DNA of 64,000 bases from Tamarix chinensis (GCA_030549775.1 CM060174.1:23176693-23240692); one strand, 5' to 3'; counted from the first letter of the stretch, positions 10,714 to 22,959 are shown. Translations and numbers: made by a program. Notes: generated by a model not told the origin, from the sequence alone.

Positions 10714-11700
10714 ATGGCAAGATAAGTGGAATATTTAAGAGATGTTCTCAAGGTGTTGGTAGAGGATATCAAGGAAGTAACGTTAAAAATGGGAAGGATG
10801 GAAGCCTCACAAGCATAAGGATCATGTATCAAAAATCAAAATCAAAGAGATAAATTTGAAGAAGATCATGTAAGGAGAGTACATGACTAAATAGAAGAAG
10901 GAGAAGAAGAGAGTATAGGGCATTACGGACGACCCCATGATACATCAAGGAGATTATATGATGACATTGAAAAGGGGAATAGATTTGATCTACTTGATTT
11001 TGAAGGTAATCTTGATACGGAGTCTTTCCTTGAATGGTTAAAAATTATTGAATTTATTTTTCAGTATAAATAGCTTAATGATGAGAAATGGTGCAAAACT
11101 ACCATATTAAAGTTTAAAAAAATTGCTAGAGTGTGGTATGATAATTTGAAGAGGAGGAAAACAGAAGATAATAAAAATTAAGATCATGAGATAAATTAAA
11201 AAATCACTTAAATAGAAAATTGGTTCCTAAAGAATATGAGAAATAAAATTTCATATAGATAACTACTTTGAGGCAAGGGTTGCTTGGAGTTGAGGAGTAT
11301 ATTAGAGATTTTGAAAGATTGTCTCTTTTTTGTGATGTCCAAGAAAGATAATAGCAAAGATGTTCTAGGTTTATTGGAGATATGAATATGAATATTAGAG
11401 AAAAGGTAGAGGTATATCCTTATGAGTTATTTGAAGATTTGGAAAAATTAGCAAGCAAATTCGAAAATCAATTGAAGAGAACAAAGCCACCAAGCAATTC
11501 CACCAATGCACAATAGAGTTGAACTTTCAAGGGTATGTCAAAGTCATAAACTTCTCAAGCCACAAATCAAGACAATAATAGGAGTTCCAATCATGAAGAG
11601 AAGGGTAATGATAATTTTTTTGACAATATACAAAAGTAAGGCTTTAAGTGTATAGGTTATGGGCACTATACTAGGGATTATGCAAATCAAAAGGCATTGA
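10714..11700 (+). pseudogene. gag: E2 gag pseudogene
   Basis: ATG 10714 aligns with the E1 gag start but a stop follows at codon 4. EYLRDVLKVLVEDIKEVTLK and FLEWLKIIEFIFQYK match E1 gag across several stops. The zinc knuckle at 11640-11681 reads G-F-K-C-I-G-Y-G-H-Y-T-R-D-Y: Cys1 is Gly and Cys3 is Tyr, while Cys2 and His remain. A further possible ATG at 10623 opens a short region that ends quickly. Confidence 0.8.
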
Positions 11701-12200
11701 CTTTGAGGGAGACAACAAGCATGGAGGTTTGTGATGAGGAAAATGAAGACATTAATGGAGACCTTAAAGAAAGAAGTGACATTCCAGAAGATGCTTTGGA
11801 AGAGGGACATGTAGATTACTATGTATTTTAAAAGGTGCTTCAAATGGAACAACAACCTCAACGCACTCAAATGAAGAATATTTGTAAAGCCAAGTGTAGA
11901 GTTGGAGACAAAGTGTGTGAAGTCATTATTGATAGTGGCTCTAATAGTGAATAATCTTCAATTGGAGACCATGGATCATCCAAGGCCATATTCACTTCAA
12001 TGGGTCAACAACGATAAAGGTGTAATGATAACCAAACAAGCTATTATCTCTTTTAAAATTAGGAAATATTTTGATGATGTTTTATGTGATATTATAACTA
12101 TGGATTATTGTCATATTTTTTAGGGAAAACCTTGACAGTTTGGTAGGAAGGTTACACATGATGGAGTCCTTAATGAGTATGTGGTGTGAAATAATAAAAA
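11701..12200 (+). pseudogene. E2 acidic linker and protease pseudogene
   Basis: An acidic linker (VCDEENEDINGDLKERSD, about 11730-11785) precedes the protease. The catalytic triplet is intact as IIDSGS at about 11926-11943, but the next part (MDHPRPYSLQWVNNDKGV) is in another frame, open from 11902 to 12123. FDDVLCDIITMDYCHIF follows, then a stop. Confidence 0.8.
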
Positions 12201-12419
12201 GAAGTTTAGACTCGAGCCTAATATAGATATGGGAAGCTTGGTAAGAGGGAGCTGAATGTATGAAGAAAAATGAAGGAGAAAAAAAGGAGTTGTTGATCCT
12301 TAAGGAGTGTTAGATGATTAAAGCTATTAAGGATGAGGAAGTATGATATGTAATGGTTGTGAAGGAAGTCCAAGAAGGGGAGAATTCTAGTATGGATCTA
12401 AAATTATAACAAGTGTTGA

Positions 12420-13160
12420 GGGAGACAATAGATGTTTTTCCAGATGATTTACTACATGGATTACCTCCTTTGAGAGGTATTGAGCATGCCATTGATCTTA
12501 TGCTAGGAGTTTCATTGCCAAATAAGCCAGCTTATATACGCAATCTAGAATAGTTTAAATTGTTGCAAGAGAAGTGTAAGAGTTGTTGGATAGTGGTTAT
12601 GTTCATGAGAGTATGAGTCCGTGTAGTGTTCCAATTTTATTATTGCCTAAGAATGATGGTACATAGAGGATGTGTATTGATTCTAGAGCATTCAATAATG
12701 TCATAATCAAATATAGATTTCCTATGCCAACACAAGATGATATGCTAGATGAGTTACATGGAGCAAAGGTGTTTTCTAAGTTTGACCTTAGGAGTAGCTA
12801 CCGTAAAATGAGAATAAGGGAAAGGAGAAAATGAAAGACAACTTTTAAGACTAAGTATGGGTTGTATGAGTGGTTAGTGATGTCATTTGGGATATGTAAT
12901 GCACTAATTTCATTCATGAGATTAATGACCAAGGTACTTAGATCTTTCCTTGGATTTTTTGTTGTTGTTTACCTTGATGATATTTTGCTATATAGAAAGA
13001 GTAATTTATAACATCCGTAGCACTTGAATAGGTTATTTAATAATATTAGGGAGGTGAATCTTTGTGGTAGACTGGAGAAGTGTAATTTTATGAAGGAGAG
13101 TGTGGTTTGTTTGGCTATATTATGAGTGGAGACAATATTATAGTTGATTCTTCAAAAGTG
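12420..13160 (+). pseudogene. pol: E2 reverse transcriptase pseudogene
   Basis: The order [54 protein letters not shown] and [11 protein letters not shown] is readable. The YLDD box is intact at 12970-12981. Stops occur at 12665, 12832 and 13009 among others. Confidence 0.88.
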
Positions 13161-13189
13161 GAAGCTATTCAAACGTGGCCTATTCCTAC

Positions 13190-13780
13190 TAATTTCCATT
13201 AGGTTCGAAGTTTCCATAGATTGGCTTCATTTTACAGGACGTTTATCCTTGACATTTCTACTATTATGGTGCCAATTACACAATTGATGAAGAAGGGAGA
13301 GTTTTATTGGAATGAACACGCAAGTAATGTTTTTGAAGACTTGAAGACAAAGCTTTCAAATTCATCGGCATTATCTTTACCTAGTTTTGATAAATTATTT
13401 GAAGTAAATTTGGATGCTAGTAGTGTAGGTATTAGAGCTATGGTTTCACAAAAGAAGAGGCCAATTACATTTTTTTAGTCGATAGTTGAATGGTGCAATA
13501 CTCAAATATTTAACTTATGATAAGGAGTTCTATGGTATTTTTCATTATTTGGAGATGTGGAGTCATTAATTTAGACCCAAGCCTTTTTCGCTTTACTCAG
13601 ATCATGAGATTTTGAAGTATCTACATGGTCAAAGGAAAGTGAGTCCAATATGCCAAGTGGATTATTTTTTTCTTTTTGAAAACATATGCGTTCTCTATAA
13701 GACATGTGGATGTCAAGGAGAATGTTGTTGGAGATGAGCTGTCTAGAAGGACCATAATACTTATGGTGATGGATGCAAAG
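13190..13780 (+). pseudogene. pol: E2 RNase H pseudogene
   Basis: The open piece 13221-13478 covers the RT-RNase H connection ([20 protein letters not shown]) and the start of RNase H ([12 protein letters not shown]). After TAG at 13476 the domain continues with DKEFYG, SDHEILKYLHGQ and RHVDVKENVV in changing frames. Confidence 0.85.
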
Positions 13781-13789
13781 CTTTTAGGT

Positions 13790-14984
13790 TTTGAGATGTT
13801 AAAGATTTAATATGCCATAGATGATGATTTTGCTATGATTTTCAAAGAGTGCAAGAAACAAAGAAGTCATGAAACTAATGTTCTTCAAGATGGATTTGTA
13901 TTCAGACAAAATTAATTATGTTGCCTAAGATACCAATTTGAGGTATGATAATCAAAGAGATTCTTGAAGGAGGTATGTAGGACACTTTAGAGTGCATAAG
14001 ATATTAAATCTATTGCAAAAGCATTTTTATCGGCTAAGAATGCAAAAAAGGAGTGCAAGCTACGGCTGCTCGATGTGCTACGTGTCAAAGGAGCAAGAGT
14101 TTTTGTCATAAAGAATTATATACACCTTTACCCTTGCCTACTAAACCATAGGAAGGTGTTAGTATGGATTTTATTTTGGGATTGCCTAGGACACAAAGAA
14201 GAAAAGATTCAATTATGGTTGTGGTGGATTAATTTTTCAAGATGGATCATTTTATTCCATATCATAAGACCAATGATGCTACTCATATTATGGATTTTTA
14301 TTTCAAGGAGATCGTGATATTTCATGGGATTACAAAAAGTATAGTTTTGGATAGATATGTGAAGTTTCTAAGTTATTTTTGGAAGACATTATGGCATATA
14401 CATCACATCATCCTCAATCAGATGGTCAAAATAAATTTACTAATATATCATTGGTGAGTAAGAGTGCTAAGGATTGGGATTTTAAGTTAGGACATATGGA
14501 TTTTTTTTACAATCGGATTCCTTTAATTATAATAGGCTCTAGTCCAATTTAGATAGTTTATGATATTAATCTATACATGTTGATTGATATGGTACCATTG
14601 AAGAAAGGTGAAATGAAGAGTTATGATACGCAAGAAATAGTGGAGTTCTTTTAGAAAATTCATCAAAAAATAAATCACAATATTGAGAAGGCAAATGAAG
14701 TATACAAGGTAAGAGAAAACAAGCATAGGAGTTGGCATGTATATGAACTAGGAGATTTGGTATAATTGTATTAAAATAAGGAGAGGTTTCCTAATGTATA
14801 GAAAAATAAGCTTATGCCAAGGGAAGATGGTCCTTTCAAAGTATTAGAAAATTTGGAAAAAGTGCTTATGAGCTAGATTTACTTAATTAATGTGGTGTGG
14901 TATCTAGGACATTCAATTTTGGAGATATTAGTCCATATTATAGAGATGTAAATTTGAGGGCAAATTTAAGTAAAAAAGGGAGAA
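13790..14984 (+). pseudogene. pol: E2 integrase pseudogene
   Basis: Fragments match E1 integrase: ATRCATCQRSKSF near 14060-14110 in two frames, [13 protein letters not shown] near 14160, [20 protein letters not shown] (14242 on), [10 protein letters not shown], and a C-terminal part near 14590-14980 ending VSRTFNFGDISPYY. A deletion of roughly 100 bp removes the end of the core after the DGQ motif near 14425. Stops are frequent. Confidence 0.85.
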
Positions 14985-16015
14985 TTAGGTAGGATAAAAT
15001 GATCAAGACATAGAACTTATTAATATGGATCCTATTTTCCTTTACCTAGAGATGATACCTTACGAATATGATGACAAACAAACAACTACATTCTTAGTTA
15101 TGGATGAAACTTGCAAAATAAGTCACTAGCGAGAGAGGCATGTGCATGGCATGTATAAGAGAATTTCACTTAATGGCATATGTTTAGCTTTATTTAGTGT
15201 GTTATTATTTTGTTAATTATTTGCATTATTATTGGGTAGAGAATATATTACCATTTTAAGGGGATTCTATCTTATTCTATCTTATAGGATTTAGCTTATA
15301 AGATGTGCTTGGAGTGGGGAATAAGACATTACATGGGTCTGATTAGATTAGATTTTTATTCCTAATTAATTAGAATTATCTTTTAATATTTAGGAGTTTT
15401 AAATAGTCTATAAAATCCTTAGGATTATACGTTTATATGATAGCTAATTGAATGAAAATAAAGTTTTTTCCTTATTTGAACTTTATGTGAGTTCTTCTCA
15501 ATTATTATCAATTCTTTACAAGTAATTATTATTGAAACTCTTAATCTCTTTTTTTTGTGAATCAAAGTTTAAGTGTTATCCCTAAATGAATCCATAACCT
15601 ATTCCAATCTTCACCTTAGCTGCCACTTTCAACATAACATTCATCATATTCAACTTCATCTTCAACTTATTCTTCTTACTTACTTACACCTATTCTATAT
15701 CCAAACCTCAAATAATAATTCTATTATTATCATATTTTCATCATCTCCATATCATACTCAAAATCTCTTAATCAAGTCACAACCATCACAATTGTTCATC
15801 ATCATCATCTTCATCTCACATCCAAAACCCTAATCATAAACCCAAACTGAAACCCAAACCCTAACCTTAACCAACAAACCATGTCACCCCAAAATGCTAA
15901 ATATTTGACCATAATATTTGTTAATATATCATCACCAAATCTTTATCATCATATTCAAACCCTAACCAACACATATTTCCACCCAATTCATAGGTTCATA
16001 ACTCTATACACATCA
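14985..16015 (+). repeat. E2 3' LTR (1031 bp)
   Basis: It starts TTAGGTAGG, a mutated TGATGC start preceded by the purine tract AAAAAAGGGAGAA, and ends CACATCA. Alignment to 9528-10529 sets the boundary. The integrase frame reaches this LTR. Confidence 0.88.
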
Positions 16016-16276
16016 ATATGGTTATGTGTGGATTTAACTATGATTTGTGAAATCACTTGAAAATACATAATAATGGTATAATATTTCATTTGAGCCTTTT
16101 TCTCTAACTCATAGGGTAGTTTATGGGAGTTAGTGGGTGGGTTACCTTGTGATTATATTTTCTATTAGTACCTATTTCCTTCTCTACTAGGTTGCGGTTG
16201 GTAGGGGTATTTGCATATCTTTGAGGTATAGGATTATATTGTGGTAAGTCGACATGGCATCAATGTCTAGTACAGG

Positions 16277-16590
16277 TGGGTAAGGTATCCCGATGCAATC
16301 CCCCTGAAACTTCATATTATCTGTTGCTAAGGCTGGTGTGGTATCCCAACTTTATAGCCCTTGCAATTAAGACATTCAAGGTGTGGTGCATGAGGTATCC
16401 TAATACATGCCCCCTTGGTGTACTTCGACTACGTGTAGTAGATGTTGTATCTTAATTTGTGTAAGACCTCACAGTAAGTGCACTCGATATATGGTGGGTG
16501 TGGTATCCTCGAATAAATCCCCTTCAATGTATCTTTATCCCATGTGGTGGGTGTGGTATCCCATTGTCATTATTCATGTTGCCATGACTT
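16277..16590 (+). repeat. Minisatellite, ~50-57-bp unit, in S1
   Basis: About six diverged units carry GGTGTGGTATCCC followed by a pyrimidine-rich half. The short open frame at 16407-16625 is a by-product. Del/Tekay-type D1 has a different minisatellite in its LTRs. Confidence 0.8.
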
Positions 16591-17199
16591 TTTTTCATGG
16601 TGGAGAACTAGGTGCAGTCGAATAAAATATCTTATTATCTGGAAATTATGTGTTCACTAAAGGAAGAATTCTAATATGGTTTATATTATATGGATTACAA
16701 CATGTTTACCATATATTTATACTTCCATGATTTCCATGCAAGCATGTCTTGTTGTACTAGTTCTTGAGATTAAGTATTGAAATTTTATTCGTAGGGTATC
16801 ACCATGCAGTTATGTGACTTCAATGTGTTGCATGAGCCTTATCATGTTTTAGGTAGTATGGCTTACTAGTACTTCACCATATTGATACTACACTTGTGTA
16901 TTCATTGTGATGATCCAGCTTCTGATTGGGGGAGTAGAGGACGATTTGTTGTGTTACAACTCTCAATTAGAGTATGTTGAGGGTGATGATGTGAGCCATC
17001 ACGAGCCATTACTTGTGTTTGTAGGTTTATGTTTATGCCTAAGAGTTAGGCTAATTGGTTAGAAGTATTTTACCTACTGTGTTGAGAAGTTTTTTTATTG
17101 TTGGTTATTTAAACTCTTAGCTCAATTTCAAGTTCAAAAGTTGGGGGTATTATAATATTAGATACTTTTCCTTTGAGGATATATTTTTTTTAGAGCGGC

Positions 17200-18400
17200 T
17201 CAATGTTTTCATTAGAGAAGGAAATAACTACTTTAACCATACCTGAAGACTACTCCTTCAACTCTCATTCTGATGATACTATAGGTCGTGAGTTAATTGA
17301 GGACATAATATTACGTGAGGATAGAAGGACTATTAAAGGTCTAAGGATGGCCACCTTACTAAGAGATGAGATGAATTTAACCTTTTAGGTACACACCATA
17401 TTCTTATTTCATATATATGAAACTACATTAATGGATTTGACTTGATTAAACTAGTATCTATTATCTACAACATTTATTTATGAGAAGGAAGAATTTTATT
17501 CATTTCTCTCAAAGCATTAGATTTTTTTTACAAGTATAAAGAAAAAAAACTTCAAAGTTCTCATTCAACCTTGATAGCGGAGAAGGAATCCCTTTGGGCT
17601 AGAGTCTCTAAATTAGAGACCACACAAAGCTAATTGAAGTACTCTTCCCTTGATGCATATTTTTTTCCAAGCTGAAGTTGCTAGTTTGAAAGATCATTTG
17701 GAATGAGAAAAAAAAAAGCATATAAGGATGAAATAGAGTTATTAACTGAAAATGGTACCCATTTAGAAGATGAAATCCTCGAAGAGAGAAGTCTAAACAA
17801 TAAATTAACCAACAAGAAGAAAAAGTGGGTTGTAGATGTTGGGAAGGTCTAACAATACTCTAACATACTTAGGGATACCTCACATGAAAACAAACTCCTT
17901 GATACCAAGGTATGCAAATATAAAGTTAAGTCCTCAGACATGGAGAAAACATTAGAGGAGTATCATGTGAGCATAAAAAGACTATATAAAGAGATTCTTG
18001 AAAAGGAATTAGTAAATACTAAAGAAACAAAATAAAAAATCTTCAGGAACAACTCTCTGGGGCTAAATAAAAACTGGGTGAGGTAATATGGCACGGATGA
18101 AGGTATAGATAAATTAATATCCAACACCAAATTGAGGCATGCTAGTGGAGTTATAGATAAATATATTGCCAGCAAAACATTTGCCTATTATAAGAAGAAG
18201 CCTCAATCTTAATGGTATGAATATGGTGCCTCTACAACATATGCCTAATTTAAAATCTACGCTAAGAGTGATGAACAACGAAAACCTAACCGTTATTCAT
18301 ATATCAATAAAATGTTTAAGGGAATTATTGATCTTGAAAAGTCTATGGAGGCTAAAGATGACAATGAAGATGAAGACGATTCTTAAGAAGCCCTTCTCCT
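17200..18400 (+). pseudogene. Unidentified coding relic with coiled-coil character
   Basis: A 61-codon open stretch from ATG 17203 (MFSLEKEITTLTIPEDYSFN) is followed, across stops and frameshifts, by Lys/Glu/Leu-rich coiled-coil-like segments (about 17525-18020) such as LIAEKESLWARVSKLE. Near 18100-18360 come IDKLISNTKLRHASGVIDKY, a Tyr/Lys patch, and an acidic tail AKDDNEDEDD. A long coiled coil followed by an acidic tail resembles gag-like proteins of some plant retrotransposons, but no zinc knuckle or pol domain follows. The family is not recognised. Confidence 0.4.
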
Positions 18401-20284
18401 TTATATTTTTTTATTATCTATTTTGGATCCCCCAAAATGAGTATAAGACCCCATATATAAAAGGGAGGAATGGGAGTAAGAAGGGAGAAGAGGGAAAATA
18501 CAATGTGGTAGAGGTTATTTGGTTGTTCCTATACTACATTGTTCTTTCACTGCATACTCAACTAACTTAGTGTGGAGCCAGGAGAGAGAGTATCTAGAAA
18601 ACCAGTCGGGCCAGTATTCACTCTTTGGGTTATTCTCATAGAATCTAATAGTATTATTTTTGGAAATAACTATATCAATACTTATATTTTATTCAACCTT
18701 ATTCAACCCCTCAAGTGTTTAAAGAGTAAGAGGCATGTTCTAGCTTATTCTCACATCTTCATACTTTAAAGGCTTAAATCATGTTTCATTTTTTGCTGTT
18801 AAATTTAAGGCATGAATAAGGGGTTTAAAAGGTTTATTGGTGTTTTTATATTATTAAAAAATATGTATGTGGTATGGTTAGTTTTTTATATAGATTGGAA
18901 TGCTTGCGTGTTACTTTAAGTAGTGGAAATTGGGTTTATAGACGAACCAATCAATTAGTATAGGCAAGAACATATCTAGTTGTATAAAAATCATCTAGTT
19001 ATACCAACCAGAGTTTGCTCTTGAATAGAAACTAGTATATTGGTTACCAACTAATATAATGGATCCAAAAACTAACCAATTAGTTTCATGTGGTTAGTTG
19101 GTTTGCTTAAATCATAGTTCTTAAACTAGTCCATTTGTTCCCTTGTTACTTCAATCATAACTTGACTTTTGCTTAGAGCTTTGACCTCTCATTTCACCAT
19201 GGAATAAATAGATGAAAAATAATGGCTTTATGCCTAAATGATTAACCTGAATAGTGGTTAGTGGATTCTTTTGTCTTAATACCTCGATATGCTATATTTG
19301 GCTTATGATTTATCCTTGGTCTTGAGTTAATGAGTGCATGCTGGCACGAGATGTAGTATAGTTAATTATGGTGTGAGTATAGTGGTATTCTTTATGTGGA
19401 TTTTACATGCTTTTATAATATTAAGACACTAATCACTTAAAGTGAAAGAGATCCTAAATTCTTCAACTCTTGAAATAGCTAATCAAGGTTAATAGGGAGA
19501 GAGCCCTTGGTTATATTTTTCCTTAAGGAAATGTCTTTCTTACTTTAGTAAATTTATGGTGTGTTAGGGGCATGGATATTTATGGGTCTAATAACATTGG
19601 TTAGTTGGTAATACTATAGCCTATGACCACGTGTAGAGAACATTTCATTTTCACAAAGTTTGGTTACTATTATTGATTTAGTTGCTACCATGGTCAAGTA
19701 TTCATGACGAAGAATTGATACAACCTCTAATAATTCTTATAGTAACTTCATGAATTATGTGATCATATTTTATACAAATAAATTTGTTTGGATTTTCAAT
19801 TGTGATATGTACCACCCTCCATGTGATTGTCTCTTAATGGTTAAATAATTCAGGCTATATTATTGTGTCGCAAGCATGGTATAATATGAGTATTTATTAG
19901 GGTTTCATGATGCATCTACTTATAACATGAGCATGAATTCAAGTATTTTTACTCCTCTTGGATATCTATAACAATGATTCACGTTTAGTATGTTTAACAT
20001 CTATGATTTGATAAGCTTAATTCATTGTGGAGCCGGAATAATTTATACATGTTAACATGAATCTATATGAATCGTGGTCATAAATGATAATGTTTTTTTT
20101 TTATTTACTCACTATGTTTCATACTATTTGTGGATTTTTTAATGTTAAAATGCTCATTTAATGAGTAGAGGACCCTATGCATATAAATGTGTCCAACTAG
20201 TAAATGACCTTTGTGTGTGAGAGATTAAGCTTGGAGAGTTACGCTATATGACATGCAAGTTTCTTGTATTTTATTTTGACTTCA
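18401..20284. other. Unassigned AT-rich DNA, partly LTR-like
   Basis: No coding domain was recognised. TATAAAAGGGAGG at about 18457 could be promoter-like. At 18930-19130 short motifs of the type AACCAATCAATTAG and AACCAATTAGTT recur, as in S1, so part of this may be another LTR, but no boundary could be placed. Confidence 0.35.
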
Positions 20285-20737
20285 TGTTGGGTAATTAAAT
20301 TCTCTATCATGTTTCCCAACCAATGTGGGTATTTTCCCCACTGGACTATCAAACTTCTAGAAGTAGATCTATGATACGTAATTGGGCCAAAAGGAGTCCA
20401 TGGTCTACTCAATATATGTCATCTAGTAGGCTCTATCAATCCTTGGGTAGGTGTCAAGTTGCTAGCCACAATAGCCTACCAAGTATAGGCTAGCTAATCT
20501 ATATGACCAATAGGATAATTTACCCCCATGCCTCACCATACTCTATTCCCCCATTTTCATTATCCTAGCTACCATCTCTATAAATAAGGGGTATTGTAGC
20601 CATTTTGGGCATTAAAACTAAATATAATCACTATGTATTTTCAATCTCTCCTCTCTACTTTCCCCTCGACCTAACATGCATGTATATGTACGACCCTTCC
20701 TTAGAACACCTTGGTTTACATTCTTTGCATAACAACA
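20285..20737 (+). repeat. Probable T1 5' LTR (~450 bp)
   Basis: It begins TGTTGGGTAAT and ends AACAACA, giving the short inverted terminus TGTTG/CAACA, immediately before the decayed primer site. No second copy was found, so the left boundary is inferred. Confidence 0.5.
20579..20586 (+). promoter_or_regulatory. Putative TATA box of T1
   Basis: TATAAATA about 150 bp before the inferred LTR end, in the context CTCTATAAATAAGGGG, a common placement in Tat LTRs. Confidence 0.5.
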
Positions 20738-20738
20738 A

Positions 20739-20756
20739 ATGTCATCTACAGGGACC
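20739..20756 (+). promoter_or_regulatory. Decayed T1 primer-binding site
   Basis: ATGTCATCTACAGGGACC corresponds to the GCGCCGTCTGTGGGGACC-type site usual in Tat/Ogre elements. Most differences are C-to-T or G-to-A changes, as expected from long-term cytosine methylation. Confidence 0.6.
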
Positions 20757-21726
20757 TTGAAGAAAGGACATGTATCTGCCACAACCCCCTCTCTAGCCAG
20801 ACACAGGTGGTCGTGATTGTCTAAGAGAAGACCACTTAGCCACCATTACCCAACTTCAAGTTGTGAATGCCAAGGTCTAACCTTCCATATAATAAATGGT
20901 TTCATACATGCTTACCCCTCTTACAAAGACTCTCAACCACTTATCTCAAATCTTATACCAACACTACCACCTCCCAAACAGACACCAAGGCCAACAAACT
21001 CCTCAACAAAATCTAGATGAGGCCATCAACCATCTAGAGAGAAAGAGCTAAGAACTATGCTCCATCATGCCATAATATAAAAGGAGGACATAAACAAGCT
21101 AAAATAGGACTGGCATAAAAGGGTAAGAACTGCCATGAAATAGGAATCTCTAAGCCCTAAATATGGATCGAGAGTAGAAAGAGGACTCCATGTTTAGTTG
21201 GTAAACCCCATACACTAGGGTTATATTTAAGTCTCCAACACATAAGATAATGAAAATCATAAGATTGTTTATAAATAATTGTAAAAGTTGCTAAACTTGA
21301 GGTTTATTAGGGATGAAATATGAAAGGTGGATCATTAACCATTTTTTAGTAAAGAATCCTAATGATAAGTAGAGAATGCTCATCGAATTCACATATCTGA
21401 GTTAGTCTTGTTCCAAATATGGTTATCTACTCCCTTAGATGTGTTAGCTCATAGACTTAACAAAAGGACATGATAAATTAAGTTTCATGGATACTTTCTC
21501 TAGATATCATTAAATAAAGGTAGACAATGATGATTAAGTATAGACGATGGGTGATATTGCTACAAGAATATATATTTTAGGCTCAAAAATTTTAGAGCAA
21601 CATTTCAAATATTGGTCAACACGATATTCCATTTAACTATTAAGAGTCAAGATAGAGGCTTACATTTACAATATATTAGTTAAGAGTCAAAAGAAGGAAA
21701 CACATAAAAAATATCTCTAGATTTCC
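20757..21726 (+). other. T1 interior, probable gag/protease region, unreadable
   Basis: In a Tat element this position holds gag, protease and the start of RT. A short open frame at 20817-21020 resembles nothing definite. No zinc knuckle or protease triplet could be read. Confidence 0.35.
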
Positions 21727-21935
21727 TTTGGTATCCTAAGGAAATATAAGATAAATTTTAATCCCACCATATATGTTTTTGGTGTCATCATCAACAAGTT
21801 TCTAGACTTTATGGTTTCCAATTGAATTATATATGTAAATCCTAAAAGGTAGTTGCTATTTTGATCATGCAAACCTTAACATTCAAAAATTAGATTCAAT
21901 CTCTAATAGGGAAACTAGAAAATCTACATATATTC
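21727..21935 (+). pseudogene. pol: T1 reverse transcriptase tail (pseudogene)
   Basis: FGILRKYKINFNPTIYVFGV followed by KFLDFMVSN matches the thumb/connection of Tat-type RT, where the usual order is LRRY..LNP..FGV..GKFLGF(M/L)V. Next comes the conserved SL-G-LENLHIFLSRGA segment (about 21897-21950). The catalytic half of RT could not be read upstream. Confidence 0.72.
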
Positions 21936-21949
21936 TTATCTAGAGGGGC

Positions 21950-22800
21950 ATACAAGATTTTACCCTTCATTAAACTCCTAATTGACATGGATAAATTTAG
22001 GTGAAAAATTATTTTTAGAGGGTTTTTGACAACCTAAAAAGGCAACTCTGATAAGGTGACACATTATTCTTATACTTGGAAACATTTGCATTAACCATTT
22101 CTTTTTTTCTTAATCTTAGATTACTCATAATTGGTAATGAAGATCCTTATCTACTTAATCTTCATGGTGTTGAATCAAGTCTAGCATTGATACTCAAATA
22201 TGGAAAGAGTAGTATAGAATCTACTAATTATTCTATAAAATCAATGCCTTATTTTGAATCTCATTCCATCATGGTTCTTACTAAGGTTCGCTTGGAATTG
22301 TTTTATACAAGCATGAGAATTTTGGGTAAATGATAGTATAGGTTACCAAGTTGAGCTAGCTAGACATCTAGTACTAGCCTTGACCCACCATCAAGGGTTA
22401 TGCTTTGGATAACTTCATTGTTGAATTTTTCTTTAAGACTAAACCAAGTCCTTTATTAATGAGGCTTCTAATAATCCAGGTTATAGAGATGGATTAGTAT
22501 TTATTAATCTTAATATATCAATGTGGAGTATGTTTTCTAGTTTAGATTTCTTATAACAAATAACAAGTTGGGTATGAAGTTGTGTTGGCTGACCTAAGAA
22601 TAATCTAGAGATTTAAATTGCACAAAATAAGATTGCATAACAATTAATATGAAGTTAGGGAGCCAAGTATGGATACATATATAGAAAGGTTGATTGAGGT
22701 AACAAAACACATCATTTATGAGGAAATCGCACAAGTACCATGATCAGCCAACCTAATGACCAATGTACTAAAAAAATTTACCTTAGCCAACAATCTCACT
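21950..22800 (+). pseudogene. pol: T1 RNase H pseudogene
   Basis: The open piece 22076-22333 holds the connection with MPYFESHSIMVLTKVRLE, matching the YF-AHPI-VLTD motif of Tat RT/RNase H. KGYALDNFIVEF follows at 22393. QVGYEVVLADLRII (22569-22610) and YEVREPSMDTYIERL (22651-22695) are the second half of the Tat RNase H domain. Stops interrupt it repeatedly. Confidence 0.78.
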
Positions 22801-22959
22801 TCACCTCAAGATATCAAGATAAATTTCATGTTAAAGAGGTTTATTGATATGCATAGTGTCGATGCCAGAAGTTATAGAGCCATCGACATAAGATCTATAG
22901 ATTAAGGAGTTGAGAGATTATCTCGAGGGTGAAATCCAATAGAAAAAAAAAAGAAGAAT

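Larger units (their letters stand above)
9528..16015 (+). mobile_element. E2: complete, strongly decayed Ty3/gypsy element (E1 family)
   Basis: LTRs of about 1.0 kb bound gag-to-integrase relics in the E1 order. The flanking 5-mers ATTTG (9523-9527) and ATATG (16016-16020) match at 4 of 5 positions. The host is the minisatellite of S1, so E2 is younger than S1. Many more stops and indels occur than in E1; only short pieces remain open. Orientation and LTR ends are those of E1, E3 and E4. Confidence 0.9.
7264..17154 (+). mobile_element. S1: solo LTR (~3.4 kb) split by E2
   Basis: It starts TGTAATACCCCATCCC and ends GGGGGTATTATA, imperfect inverted termini typical of Del/Tekay-type LTRs. ATATT at 7259-7263 and ATATT at 17155-17159 are a perfect 5-bp target duplication. 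E2 with its own duplication occupies 9528-16020; removing it leaves about 3398 bp. There is no coding sequence, primer site or purine tract in the remainder, so the parsimonious reading is a solo LTR left by LTR-LTR recombination. Internal minisatellites flank the E2 site. Confidence 0.82.

Noticed and set aside
20817..21020. Independent proline/serine-rich gene
   Set aside because: It lies between the T1 primer site and RT relic, has no support of its own and ends after 67 codons.
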